64,000 nt of DNA from a bacterium (GTDB lineage Bacteria > Deinococcota > Deinococci > Deinococcales > Deinococcaceae): contig JAJZIR010000009.1 of the NCBI GenBank assembly GCA_021810505.1, positions 39,446 through 103,445 of the forward strand. The letters are read 5' to 3'. This document shows, in pieces, positions 1-8,441 of the stretch. The notes beneath the pieces were generated by a model, which was not told the origin of the DNA, did no database searches, and was given only the letters and a program-made list of their open reading frames with translations. Position 1 is the first letter of the stretch. Each line of letters starts with the position of its first letter. Position numbers and translations under genes: made by a program.

Positions 1-212
1 GCCTCGCTCCAATCCGGGGATTTCTCGCTCGCATACGCCATCCAGAACAGCCGGGTGGCGTGGAGGTGGTCGACCTGCTCGGCCACCGAGGGGCTGGTGG
101 GGTGGGCGCGGGCCTGGAGCTGCTCCGGGGAGAGCGCGGCGATCAGGTCGTGCAGGGCGGTGGCGTGGCGGTCCCAGGACTGCAGGGCGGTGGCGGCGAG
201 GTCTTGGTCCAT
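1..212 (-). CDS. DinB-family protein, N-terminal part (runs off the window)
   Basis: The frame opens with ATG at 212 and is cut by the window edge, so about 70 residues are visible. The N-terminus reads as an alpha-helical DinB/YfiT-type four-helix bundle: the first helix is followed by a VAEQVDHLHATR stretch, where a metal-binding His is expected in this superfamily. A strong AGGAGG site lies just upstream of the ATG. The gene is 38 bases downstream of the second MutS-like gene on the same strand, so it may be the last visible cistron of the fluoride-riboswitch operon. The exact function (thiol transferase or metal-dependent hydrolase type) cannot be told from this fragment. Confidence 0.6.
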   Translation of the reverse strand, partial: MDQDLAATALQSWDRHATALHDLIAALSPEQLQARAHPTSPSVAEQVDHLHATRLFWMAYASEKSPDWSE

Positions 213-250
213 GTTTTCCTCCTATAGAGATAGGGTAACACGCACCTTCT

Positions 251-1756
251 TTAGCCCGTCCCCTGCACAGCAAAAATCCTCTCGTAGAGGTCCCTACCGA
301 AGCTGGTGCTGAGCGGTTCACCGGGCCGGATCCGGTAGGAGCGCTGTCCCTCTGCACCGCGCTCCGCTCGGAGAAACAGGACACCGGGGTCGTGTTCAGC
401 CCAGAGCTGGCGGGCAAACTCGTAGAGGTGCGTCACGAAGAGCACCCGAACCCGGCGCTCTGAGAGGGCGTGCACCACTTGAAGGGCGATCAGAGAACCC
501 TCGCGCTCGTTGGTCGCCGCGAAGGATTCGTTGCACAGCAGCATCGAGCCGGGAGCCAAGTGGTCGACGATCTGGCTGAAGCGGGCCACCTCCTCGTCGA
601 ACTTGCCGCGGCGCATCTCCGCATCCTCCTCCCTGCGGAAATGGCTGAACACCCCTTGGGCCAAGCTGGCGCTGAAGGAGGTGGCCGGTACCGGAAGACC
701 GGCTTGCATCAGCAGTTGGGCCAGCCCGACGCTGCGCAGGAAGGTGGACTTCCCTCCCTGATTGGCGCCGGTGATGGTCACGAGCAGCGCGCCATCCCCT
801 GCCAGCGCGTTGGGGACCGTCCCCGCCCGCAACCGGAGCAGCAGGTAGGCGTCGCGCAGATCGGTGAAGGAGAGGGCCCGCTCGGCCACCGGTCTGAGAA
901 GCGGCGTGCAGCTGGGCGCACCGGACTCCTCCAGGAGGCGCTGCCAGCGGAGAGCGCCCAGGTAAAAAGCGCTCTCGTCGCGCAGAGCGGTAAAAAACGC
1001 GAGGACCTGATCCTGGTAATGGGACAAAAGCGTCGCCGAGCGCTCGATACCCCGGTCGCGCAGCTCGGAGAGAGCGTTGGCGCCGCCCTCATCGCGCTCG
1101 TCGATGGAAAAGCTGAGACCAGGGCTCTTGGCGAGCTTGCGCTGCAACCAGTTGCCCTGGGGTCTGGGGCGCTTGCGCGCCCGGTAGCGGCCGTACCCCC
1201 CGGTGCCGAGCTCAGCTGCCAGGAACAAGCCGGCTGGGAAAGCCAGCTCGGCGAGCAAAGCCTTGAGCTCGGCCAGGTAGCTTTCCGAAAACTCCTGCGT
1301 ACAGGAAGCGAGGAAGCGGCACAGCCCCTCGGACTGGAGGCGGTCTAGGTAGCGGTCTGCCAGACCTCGGAGCTCCCCAAAAGCTCCCACGAAGATGTCC
1401 ATGGCCTCCAGAGCGGCGTGCAAGCGCGCCGAGGGGTATTCGGTGAACACGGAGTGGAAAGTCTTGCGCTCGGCGGCGATCACCTGATTGGCCAGATCGT
1501 AGAGGGAGGTGATCAGCTCAGGGCAGCGCCGGGCGTCTTCCAGGACCGCTTGACGATACGAGGCCGCCTGCAGGTCCGGTTCGGCCGCCGAGGACAACAC
1601 CGCCTGGCGGAGGGAGGCGAGAATCTGAGCGTCACCTCCAGCCATCTCCTCCAAGAGCGCGGCGAGCTCTAGGTCGCGCAGCAGGTCCTCGGACCCCCAA
1701 GGGAGCTCGGCTTTCGGCAAGAGGTCACGGCTCGGAGACAGCAGTCTTGGCCTCAC
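251..1756 (-). CDS. MutS-like ATPase (MutS domain V family), second of a pair
   Basis: This 501-residue protein has a mostly helical N-terminal half and a C-terminal MutS-type ABC ATPase. The Walker A variant GANQGGKST is at about 330-338 and the Walker B-like LLCNE is at about 407-411, followed by a VLFVTHLYEFA segment. It lacks the mismatch-recognition domain I of MutS and the Smr nuclease of MutS2, and is much shorter than either. The Asp usual in the MutS Walker B (LLDE) is Asn here. The GTG start overlaps the stop of its MutS-like partner as GTGA, so the two are translationally coupled. Such MutS-like pairs occur in other bacteria, but their function is not established. DNA or nucleic-acid remodelling is a family-level guess. 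Confidence 0.85.
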   Translation of the reverse strand: MRPRLLSPSRDLLPKAELPWGSEDLLRDLELAALLEEMAGGDAQILASLRQAVLSSAAEPDLQAASYRQAVLEDARRCPELITSLYDLANQVIAAERKTFHSVFTEYPSARLHAALEAMDIFVGAFGELRGLADRYLDRLQSEGLCRFLASCTQEFSESYLAELKALLAELAFPAGLFLAAELGTGGYGRYRARKRPRPQGNWLQRKLAKSPGLSFSIDERDEGGANALSELRDRGIERSATLLSHYQDQVLAFFTALRDESAFYLGALRWQRLLEESGAPSCTPLLRPVAERALSFTDLRDAYLLLRLRAGTVPNALAGDGALLVTITGANQGGKSTFLRSVGLAQLLMQAGLPVPATSFSASLAQGVFSHFRREEDAEMRRGKFDEEVARFSQIVDHLAPGSMLLCNESFAATNEREGSLIALQVVHALSERRVRVLFVTHLYEFARQLWAEHDPGVLFLRAERGAEGQRSYRIRPGEPLSTSFGRDLYERIFAVQGTG

Positions 1757-3294
1757 GGCGCCACCCGCTTGAGGATCCAGTCCCCCGTGATCCGGTGGCG
1801 CTCGGCGACCGAGAGGGCCAGGGAGCGCCCATCGGCCGGCCGGCGCAGGATCTTGAAGGTCCTCCGCAGCGGCTGCTCCGGATCCAGCGCGCTCACCAGG
1901 CTCACCGTCCAGAGGCCTAAGGAGGTCAGCTCGTCGACGAAGGTGACGTAAGCGCAGAGCGCTCCTATCCGGCCGATCTGCTCGAGAACTTTGGTTCCCA
2001 AAAAGAGGGCGTCCTCCAGGGCCGTCGAGCTGAAGACCTCGTTCAGCAGGATCAGGCTGCGCGGCGTCGCCGCGGAGAGGATGCGCGCCAGCCGCACCAG
2101 GTCGTCGTGGAGTTTTCCGGACAGGTCGGCAGTCTGCTCGCCGACTTCAAAGTGGGTGAAGACCCGGTCGGCCAGGAGCACCTCAGCTGAACTGCCTGGA
2201 ACTGGACCGCCGAGGGCTGCCAGGTAGTGCAGCTGGCCGAGCAGCCGCAAGAAGGTGGTCTTCCCGCCCTGATTGGGTCCGGTGATCACCAGCACCCGCT
2301 CTCCGGGCTGCATCTGCAAGCTGTTGCGGACCACCGGCTGCCCCTCCGCCACCAGCTGCTGGGCTAGAGCGAGGTCGAAAGCCTCCTCGAAGGCCAAGTC
2401 GCTGGCTTCCGAGACCGCTGGGTAACAGAGCGGCAACTCGGCCCGCTGCAGCGGCGCCAGGTAGTTCAGGTACGCGGTAGCGAACAGCAGCTCGCGGCTT
2501 AAACGCTCCACAACCGGGTCGAGGTAAGCGCTATAGGTCTCCTGATAGCTGGCTAGCTCGGAGAAGACTTCGGGGTGGAGCTGGACGACCAGGTCCAGGA
2601 TCTGCTCCTCGACGTGGTTCATCTGTAAGGCCCGGCTCCCCGCGGCCGCGGGGGGTGGCTCGGAGTCCGCTTCGAATTTCGCCAGAGTGGCCGAGACGGC
2701 CGCCGCCAGCTCCTCGCCGCCGGCACCCTTGCTGACCGTCACCCGCAAGCCGCGGATACGCAGCTGGTAGCGGATGGAGTCCAGGTCCCCTCGGCGCAGG
2801 GCGCAATCCCCCAGCAGAGCCTGGTAGGCCGCCGAGGCGCGGTAAGCTCGCAGGTAACTGCGCAGGCCGAGCCAGGAAGCCGAGCTGAGCTGCAGCCCCT
2901 CTAGGCGAGCAGCCAAGGACTCCACCGCTTCCAGATACGAGGTAGTGGAGTTGAGAAACCAGATCCACCTCTGCGGGTCGCTGCGCAGGCGGGCTACCTG
3001 CTCCTGCCGCTGCCGCACCAACTCCATCGCAGCCAGGAAACCGTCCGCGGCTGCGCGCAGCTCAGGGCGCTCCAACTCCCTCAGGGCGCGTTGGCGATAG
3101 TCCACTGCGGCAATGCTGGTGAGTGGGGTGTAGAGCAGCTCGCGCAACCAAGGCTCAGGGTGCCCCGCGCAGATCCCGTCCACTATCTGGTCCAGGTTCA
3201 AGTCAGGAAAGCAGGAAGGCGGCGTGGCCGAGAGGGCTACCTGATTGGCAACCCACAGCAGGCTCCCCGGCCAGGATGGGCTGGGAGAGCTCAT
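1753..3294 (-). CDS. MutS-like ATPase (MutS domain V family), first of a pair
   Basis: This is a 513-residue MutS-related ATPase. After a long helical region come the Walker A GPNQGGKTT (about 339-347) and a Walker B-like LILLNEVFSS (about 414-423), then the conserved VTFVDEL stretch. As in its partner, the Walker B Asp is Asn, and no mismatch-binding domain is present. An in-frame ATG lies farther upstream at 3357, but the ATG at 3294 forms an ATGA overlap with the stop of the phosphoesterase gene and gives a normal N-terminus, so it was chosen. The gene belongs to the long fluoride-riboswitch operon. Genes called mutS are among the published neighbours of that riboswitch class. Confidence 0.85.
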   Translation of the reverse strand: MSSPSPSWPGSLLWVANQVALSATPPSCFPDLNLDQIVDGICAGHPEPWLRELLYTPLTSIAAVDYRQRALRELERPELRAAADGFLAAMELVRQRQEQVARLRSDPQRWIWFLNSTTSYLEAVESLAARLEGLQLSSASWLGLRSYLRAYRASAAYQALLGDCALRRGDLDSIRYQLRIRGLRVTVSKGAGGEELAAAVSATLAKFEADSEPPPAAAGSRALQMNHVEEQILDLVVQLHPEVFSELASYQETYSAYLDPVVERLSRELLFATAYLNYLAPLQRAELPLCYPAVSEASDLAFEEAFDLALAQQLVAEGQPVVRNSLQMQPGERVLVITGPNQGGKTTFLRLLGQLHYLAALGGPVPGSSAEVLLADRVFTHFEVGEQTADLSGKLHDDLVRLARILSAATPRSLILLNEVFSSTALEDALFLGTKVLEQIGRIGALCAYVTFVDELTSLGLWTVSLVSALDPEQPLRRTFKILRRPADGRSLALSVAERHRITGDWILKRVAP

Positions 3295-3998
3295 GTGAGC
3301 CGAGCCGTCCGGTAAAGCCGGACCAACTCGTCCTGGACCGAGCCCGGTAACCCCCACTCCCCCAGCGCGCGCAGGAGGGGTTGCCGGTCGTACTCAGCTC
3401 GCCGCAGAGAGAGCTCACCATCCTCCCAGGTGGCGTAGCAGGCCCGAGGGTCGCCGTCCAGCGGTTGACCTACCGAGCCAGGATTGACCACCCAAGCGTC
3501 TCCAGAGCGCCTGCGCAGGGGCAGGTGGGTATGGCCCAGCACCAGCAAGTCCGCTTCGGTAGCCGTCCGCTCGGCGAACAGGGTGGCTTCGGCATCCGGC
3601 TGCAGGCGGTAGTCGTATAAGGGATCCGCTTTGGAAGCGTGCACCATCTCGAGCTCGAGACCGGGCATCTGCCAAGTGAGTGCGAGAGGGAAAGACCGCA
3701 GGAAACGCAGCTGCGAGGGGTCCAACCGGGCCTGGCTGCGGCCCAGCAGCTCGGCGGCCAGCCACGCCTTGCTGGGGGCGGCCTGGGGATCGTCCCCCCA
3801 AACCAGAGCCTGGTCGTGATTGCCCCGGACGCAGCTGGCGGCCCGGCTCTGCAGCCAGGCCAGGACCTGCGCTGGCCTGGGACCGTAGTTGACCGCGTCC
3901 CCGGCGAAGAGCACCGCGTCGACCGGTCCAGCAGCACGCTCCACCGCCTCGAGCGCCCAGGGATTCCCGTGGGCGTCACTGATGATGAGCAGTCGCAT
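3291..3998 (-). CDS. Calcineurin-like metallophosphoesterase (YfcE/ApaH-like superfamily)
   Basis: This 235-residue cytoplasmic protein carries the dinuclear-metal phosphoesterase motifs in order: SDAHG (8-11), GDAVNYG (about 33-39), GNHD (59-62), a histidine in MVHAS (about 120), GHTH (155-158) and NPGSVGQP (172-179). The family hydrolyses phosphodiesters or phosphomonoesters of nucleotides, and the substrate cannot be read from the sequence. An AGGAGGT site precedes the ATG at 3998. It lies between the coiled-coil gene and the MutS-like pair in one co-directional unit, so it may act on nucleic-acid or nucleotide substrates with them. That is inference from context. Confidence 0.88.
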   Translation of the reverse strand: MRLLIISDAHGNPWALEAVERAAGPVDAVLFAGDAVNYGPRPAQVLAWLQSRAASCVRGNHDQALVWGDDPQAAPSKAWLAAELLGRSQARLDPSQLRFLRSFPLALTWQMPGLELEMVHASKADPLYDYRLQPDAEATLFAERTATEADLLVLGHTHLPLRRRSGDAWVVNPGSVGQPLDGDPRACYATWEDGELSLRRAEYDRQPLLRALGEWGLPGSVQDELVRLYRTARLT

Positions 3999-4028
3999 GG
4001 TATACCTCCTGGGTGGGAGCAGGGTCCC

Positions 4029-4625
4029 TCAAGGCTGCGCTGGACCAGAGCCCCACGCAGCCTGCAGCGCCAGCAACCGCTCCTCGATCCGGGTAAACAG
4101 AGGGGGTTCCGCTCCCAGAGTATCTGCCGCCGCGCGGTCTTCCGCCAGCGCGCGTTGGCGCAGCCGAGCCGCGCTGGCTAGCAGGCTGGTCGCCCTGCGG
4201 GCAGCCCAGCGACCTGAGTCAAGAGTCCACGGAACGAAGCGGCTGGCCTCCCAGGCCTCGCCCGCCAGGTCGGCCAACTCGCCGAGACCGGGCACGCCCA
4301 GCAGCTCAGCCTCCCTGCAGAAAGCCAGGGTGTCGTCGAGCAGGATTTCCCACCCAGAGACCCTTTGGTCGAGCTTGGAGAGCATCCGCAGCGCCGCGCT
4401 GGCCTCGGTGACAGCGGACTGAAGGTGGTATTCCAGGACCTGGCGGTCCCTCTGGCACTTGGTCAGCTGGTAGCGCAAGGTGGCATTTTCCTGGAACAGC
4501 GGCCCTGACTCCTGGACCAGGCGGTGGTTCTGTTCGGTCAGCCACTGCAGCTGACGCTCCAGCTCAGCCAGGCGCTCCGGATCCGGAGCGCCCTCGGTAC
4601 CCCGCCGGGGCCTACGCAGCATCAC
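4029..4625 (-). CDS. Coiled-coil protein of unknown function
   Basis: This 198-residue soluble protein has a Lys/Arg-rich N-terminus followed by a predicted coiled coil. Heptad-like Leu/Glu/Gln spacing runs over about residues 18-90, and a helical, Ala/Leu-rich second half follows. No catalytic motif is visible and I do not recognise the family. The GTG at 4625 overlaps the stop of the MFS gene as GTGA; an ATG one codon later is an equally good start. It is followed closely by the metallophosphoesterase gene. Its place between transporter and MutS-like genes suggests a structural or adaptor role in the same system, but the sequence does not prove that. Confidence 0.6.
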   Translation of the reverse strand: MMLRRPRRGTEGAPDPERLAELERQLQWLTEQNHRLVQESGPLFQENATLRYQLTKCQRDRQVLEYHLQSAVTEASAALRMLSKLDQRVSGWEILLDDTLAFCREAELLGVPGLGELADLAGEAWEASRFVPWTLDSGRWAARRATSLLASAARLRQRALAEDRAAADTLGAEPPLFTRIEERLLALQAAWGSGPAQP

Positions 4626-5827
4626 TGACCCCCCGAGGCTGCCGCCCTGGGCGGAAGCGAGCGCAGGAAGCGGACCAGCAGGTAGATGGAGGCCAGCTCG
4701 GCGGCCAAGGAGAACGCCACCACCCCACCCACCCCCAGGGCGTCCAGGGCCCCCAGCATGACGCTCCCGATCAGCCAGGCGGCTCCGTACACCGAGTCGA
4801 ACAGGCCGTAGGCCGCGCCGCGCTGCCCTTCGGGGATCAGGTTGGCCAGGCCGGAGCGCATCAGGCTCTCCTGCAGACCGAGAGCTGCCCCCCAGAGCAC
4901 TGCCGCCAAGGCCAGCAGCCAGGCAGAGCCCGCCAGGAAGAAGAGCGGGGTCGCCAGCAGGCAGAGCGGCGGCAGGAAAGCGAGCGTCCTCAGGCCGAAG
5001 CGGTCGTAGGCCAAGCCAGCCAGATAGGCAGCCAGAGCGTCTGCACCCATGGCGACAGCGAAGATCAGGGGGATGCCGTAGACCGGAACTAGGTGATCCA
5101 CGCCCATGCGGTAGGCGACTAGCTGGAAGTGGGCGAAGCCGAGCACCACCACGGCCGAGAAGGCCAGGTAGGCGTAGAAGGCCGGCGGATACCCCCTGCG
5201 GAGCACTACCCTGGGTTTGGGCGGCGGCGCCGGCTGGCCGCGAGCCCGCACTAGGAAGGCCAGGGCCAGCAGAGCCGAGCCCAACAGGCCGGCGAAGCCG
5301 ACGCGCAGGCCCCCCAGGGAAATCAACAGGGCGACCAGCACAGGGCCGATCAAGGCCCCCAGCTGGTCCAGGAGCTCGTGCAGGCCAAAGGCGCGGCCCT
5401 GGCCCACCTCTTCCCCGGCCCTGGCCAGGACTGCGTCTCTGGGCGGATTGCGGACTCCCTTGCCCAACCTCTCGGCGAAGATGAGAGCGCTGGCGGTCCC
5501 GGCCCCGGAAGCCAGCGCCAGGGCCGGGACCGCCAGCAGGTTGATCGTGTAGCCCACGGCCATCGCCAACCAGTGGCGCCCGCTGCGGTCGGCGTAGCGG
5601 CCCGAGAACCAGCGGACGCCGTAGCTGATGAATTCGCCGATCCCAGCGACCGCCCCTACCAGCAGCGGCCCGGCCCCCAGGGAGGCCAGGAAGGGGCCGG
5701 TGATGCTCCGCCCCCCCTCGTAGGTCATGTCGGCGAAGAGGCTGACCAGGCCGATCCCGATGATGAACCGGGTGGCTACCCGCTTGCGCTGCTCCACAGC
5801 GCTTTTTTCCCGTGGATCAATGACCAT
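4622..5827 (-). CDS. Major facilitator superfamily transporter
   Basis: This 401-residue integral membrane protein has about 12 hydrophobic segments and the MFS signature region after TM2 (GRYADRSGR, between TM2 and TM3). The loop around residues 190-210 is charged and Pro-rich. The substrate is unknown; the protein resembles drug/multi-solute MFS permeases in general layout. Its ATG at 5827 lies inside the last codons of the HyfB-like gene (11-base overlap), and its stop overlaps the coiled-coil gene. It is therefore part of the fluoride-riboswitch operon, and export of a fluoride-related or stress-related solute is a reasonable but unproven idea. It is not a member of the known fluoride channel (Fluc/CrcB) or CLC-F families. 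Confidence 0.85.
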   Translation of the reverse strand: MVIDPREKSAVEQRKRVATRFIIGIGLVSLFADMTYEGGRSITGPFLASLGAGPLLVGAVAGIGEFISYGVRWFSGRYADRSGRHWLAMAVGYTINLLAVPALALASGAGTASALIFAERLGKGVRNPPRDAVLARAGEEVGQGRAFGLHELLDQLGALIGPVLVALLISLGGLRVGFAGLLGSALLALAFLVRARGQPAPPPKPRVVLRRGYPPAFYAYLAFSAVVVLGFAHFQLVAYRMGVDHLVPVYGIPLIFAVAMGADALAAYLAGLAYDRFGLRTLAFLPPLCLLATPLFFLAGSAWLLALAAVLWGAALGLQESLMRSGLANLIPEGQRGAAYGLFDSVYGAAWLIGSVMLGALDALGVGGVVAFSLAAELASIYLLVRFLRSLPPRAAASGGQ

Positions 5828-7703
5828 AGACCACCACCGCCCAGGCTAGGCCGACCAGCAGGGCGGCCAGGATGTAGAGGGTGTAGAGGGTGACGTAACC
5901 GGCTTGAATCCGGGCAGCCAGGCGGATCAACAGGGTCGGGATGGACCCCACCGCCCGGTAGAGCTGATCCAGCCAGTCCCGAATCTCGGCCAGGTAGTGC
6001 CCCTGATCCAGACCCCAGAGCGGCCGGTAGAGGGCAGCGAAGACCTGGCGCAGCGAATTGGTGTAGCCGGTCCCGCTCACCTGGATCCGGCCGTGCTGCT
6101 CGGCTGAGGCGGCGACCCAGACCGGCACGATTCGCCTCCGCCTCCTAGCCAGCAACCCCCAGAAGAGCAAAGTAACCGCCGGCAGGAAGACCCACAGAGC
6201 GGCCGGTGAGATCGCTGCGACGCTGGCGTAGGCCGGATTGACCTGCCAGTTGGCCCGGGCGACCAGCCTGGCCAACCGGACACCGTCCCCCAGCGCGCGG
6301 TCCAATACGGGAAAGACCGACCAGGGCAGCGCCGCAGCTGCCACCGAGAGCGCTATCCCCAGGGCCGCCGACCAACGGGTCAACCCCGGCTCGGGGGCAG
6401 CCCGGGCAGCAGCCTCGCTGCGCGGGGCGCCGAGGAAACCGGTACCCAGAGCCTTGGTCGCCGCTACCAGGGCCGCGGCGCTGAGCAGCGCGAAGGCCGC
6501 GGCGCTGAGCAGCCAGACCAAGCGCACCGTGACACCCGGCAGGTGATAGCTCTGGAACAGCAGCTGGAACAGCAGCCACTCCCCCACGAAGCCCGAGAAG
6601 GGCGGCAGGGCGCCCAGACTGAGCAGGCCGGCGAAAGCGCCGGCAGTCGACCAGGGCAGGCGCCTAGCTAGGCCACCCATCCAGTCCAGTGAGCGTATCC
6701 CGGTGGCCTGCTCGGCGGCTCCGGCAGCCTGCAGCGCCAGGCCTTTATCCAGGAGGTGGTGCAGGCTCAGGTAGAGGGCCAGCAGCAGGCCGAGGTCCCC
6801 CAAGCGCAGCTCTCCGGCAGCCTGAAAGGTCAGGCCGGCACCCAGGGCCATCCACACGATCCCCCCGTTCTCTACCGTCGAGAAGGCCAACAGCCGCCGG
6901 AGCTCCGGCTCGGCCAGGCTCCGGAAGGCGGCGTACGTCGCTGTCAGCGCTCCCAGGACCAGAAGCACCGTTCCCCCGGCCACCCCCACTTTCAAGAAGC
7001 TGGTACAGAAGCGGAGCAGACCGTACACTGCGGCGATCCACATCGCCCCCGAATAGAGAACCGTCCCGCTGGACCTGGTAGCCTGGTAGGCATCCGAGAC
7101 CCAGCCGGTCAGGGGCAGAGCGCCCAGCTTGGCCCCGAAACCGATCAGGACCAGAGCCAAGACTAGGGCGTTGGCCTGAGGGGCGGCCTCCAACGCCGCG
7201 AAGTTGGCGTGGCCCAACAGCAAGAAGGCGGCGAAGAGGGCGCCCACCCCCACCTCTAAAAACCCCGCCATCTTGGCGGCGCTCTGGCCATCCCGGTGCC
7301 CGGTCATCAGGTAAGCGGCCAGGCCCATCAGTTCCCAGCCGGCCAGGAAAGTCTCCGCTGTCCCGGCAGCGATGGTGAGCAGGACCCCGGCCAACAGCAG
7401 CGGCAGGCTTAGGCGTTCCAGCCGGCTGACCCCTCGCTCCGAAGCGGCAAAGAGCAGGGCAGGAACGCTGAGGGCGGCCATGACCAGGCTGACCCTGGAT
7501 AGGGCGTCCAGGCGCAAGGCCAATTGAAAGGGCCCCAGGCCCCAGAGCGGCAGGCTCGCAGGGACCACCAGGCGGGCTAGCTCTCCGAACAGCAACAGCA
7601 GAGCGGCGATCGCCAGAGCCTCAGCCCAACGGCGCGCCGGCCAGAGCGCTCCGGCCAGAGTGCCAGCTAGCAGCAGGGCTAAGGCCATGAGCAGGAGAGT
7701 CAC
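5817..7703 (-). CDS. HyfB/NuoL-like proton-channel subunit of a hydrogenase-4/complex-I-like complex
   Basis: This 628-residue polytopic membrane protein belongs to the antiporter-like NuoL/M/N and HyfB family. The ion-path residues of the family are kept: Glu in WELMG (about 124), Lys in FGAK (about 192) and Lys in LLDKG (about 320). ENGGI follows the LRRLLAFST helix. A cytoplasmic C-terminal stretch with PLWGLDQ resembles HyfB tails. An in-frame ATG exists upstream at 7868, but the GTG at 7703 overlaps the stop of the small-subunit gene as GTGA, has a GGAGGTGG site, and begins a normal first membrane helix, so it was chosen. The protein presumably moves protons or cations across the membrane as part of the six-subunit complex. 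Confidence 0.9.
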   Translation of the reverse strand: MTLLLMALALLLAGTLAGALWPARRWAEALAIAALLLLFGELARLVVPASLPLWGLGPFQLALRLDALSRVSLVMAALSVPALLFAASERGVSRLERLSLPLLLAGVLLTIAAGTAETFLAGWELMGLAAYLMTGHRDGQSAAKMAGFLEVGVGALFAAFLLLGHANFAALEAAPQANALVLALVLIGFGAKLGALPLTGWVSDAYQATRSSGTVLYSGAMWIAAVYGLLRFCTSFLKVGVAGGTVLLVLGALTATYAAFRSLAEPELRRLLAFSTVENGGIVWMALGAGLTFQAAGELRLGDLGLLLALYLSLHHLLDKGLALQAAGAAEQATGIRSLDWMGGLARRLPWSTAGAFAGLLSLGALPPFSGFVGEWLLFQLLFQSYHLPGVTVRLVWLLSAAAFALLSAAALVAATKALGTGFLGAPRSEAAARAAPEPGLTRWSAALGIALSVAAAALPWSVFPVLDRALGDGVRLARLVARANWQVNPAYASVAAISPAALWVFLPAVTLLFWGLLARRRRRIVPVWVAASAEQHGRIQVSGTGYTNSLRQVFAALYRPLWGLDQGHYLAEIRDWLDQLYRAVGSIPTLLIRLAARIQAGYVTLYTLYILAALLVGLAWAVVVYGH

Positions 7704-8428
7704 GTGTCTACCACCTCCTTCCCCAACCAGAGCAGCAAGGACCGGAGCAGGGCCAGTGGGCTCGGCGGTGAGCCCGGAACGTAGAGATCGACCGGCAGGT
7801 ACGCGTCCACCCCGCGCTCCGACCACAGGCCTCCGGAGACGGCGTCGGTGCCGTAGGCGACCACCCACTTGGGGGCCGGCATGGCTGCGTACACCTCAAG
7901 GAGTCCGGGCGACAGGGCCGCGGTCGGAGATCCGGTCACCAGCAGGACGTCGGCGTGCCTGGGGCTGGGCGTGAAGAAGATCCCCAGGCGGTGGAGGTCG
8001 TAGGCGGGGCTGACCAGCTGTTGCAGCTCCGACTCCTCTCCCCCATCGCTGCCGGCGTCAAAGTGCAGGAGGTGCAGGGAGCCGCGGAAGCGGGCCAGGG
8101 GGCCAGGGGCCGGTCCCAACAGCTCCGGGGCAATGAGCCCTGCTCGGGCCGTGGAGGCTACGTCGCAACGGCGCAGCATCGCGATCTCCTCTGGGCGGTG
8201 CCGGGCGCAGATCCCGCAGCCGATACAGCGGCCGTAGTCGATCCGCAGTTCCCCTTGGCTGGAAGCAGAGATCGCCGCAGTGGGGCAGCTAGCCGCCAGC
8301 TCAGCGCTGAACTCTGCTGCTCCCAGGGACGGCCAGGACATGCCCAGCTCCGCCGGCTCCGGCGGCCGCTTAGGGTAGCGGGTGGTCTGGCGACCAGCTC
8401 GTAGGCCTTGCCAAGTCCAAGACGGCAT
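7700..8428 (-). CDS. Fused single-cluster ferredoxin + HyfI/NuoB-like small subunit lacking N2-cluster cysteines
   Basis: This 242-residue peripheral subunit has two parts. Residues 40-80 form a ferredoxin-type half with SCP (Cys48) and CIGCGIC (Cys68, 71, 74), enough for one 4Fe-4S cluster. The Cys expected to complete a second motif is Arg78. Residues 115-225 match the HycG/HyfI/NuoB fold (SPRHADVLLVTG, PVDLYVPG), but the four cluster ligands are replaced: the CNGC pair becomes Asp128 and Glu131, the GDC/GTC cysteine is Asp195, and the PGCPP cysteine is Ser220. The ATG at 8428 follows an AGGAGG-like site 13 bases after the large-subunit stop. Homology is clear, but classical electron transfer through N2 is not possible. 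Confidence 0.87.
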   Translation of the reverse strand: MPSWTWQGLRAGRQTTRYPKRPPEPAELGMSWPSLGAAEFSAELAASCPTAAISASSQGELRIDYGRCIGCGICARHRPEEIAMLRRCDVASTARAGLIAPELLGPAPGPLARFRGSLHLLHFDAGSDGGEESELQQLVSPAYDLHRLGIFFTPSPRHADVLLVTGSPTAALSPGLLEVYAAMPAPKWVVAYGTDAVSGGLWSERGVDAYLPVDLYVPGSPPSPLALLRSLLLWLGKEVVDT

Positions 8429-8441
8429 CTCCCCCTCCTCT

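Noticed and set aside
470..1348. Long open frame antisense to the MutS-like gene
   Set aside because: It is a high-GC shadow; the opposite strand has clear MutS ATPase motifs.
4622..5827. Calling the MFS gene a fluoride exporter
   Set aside because: No known fluoride transporter family resembles it; only operon context supports the idea.
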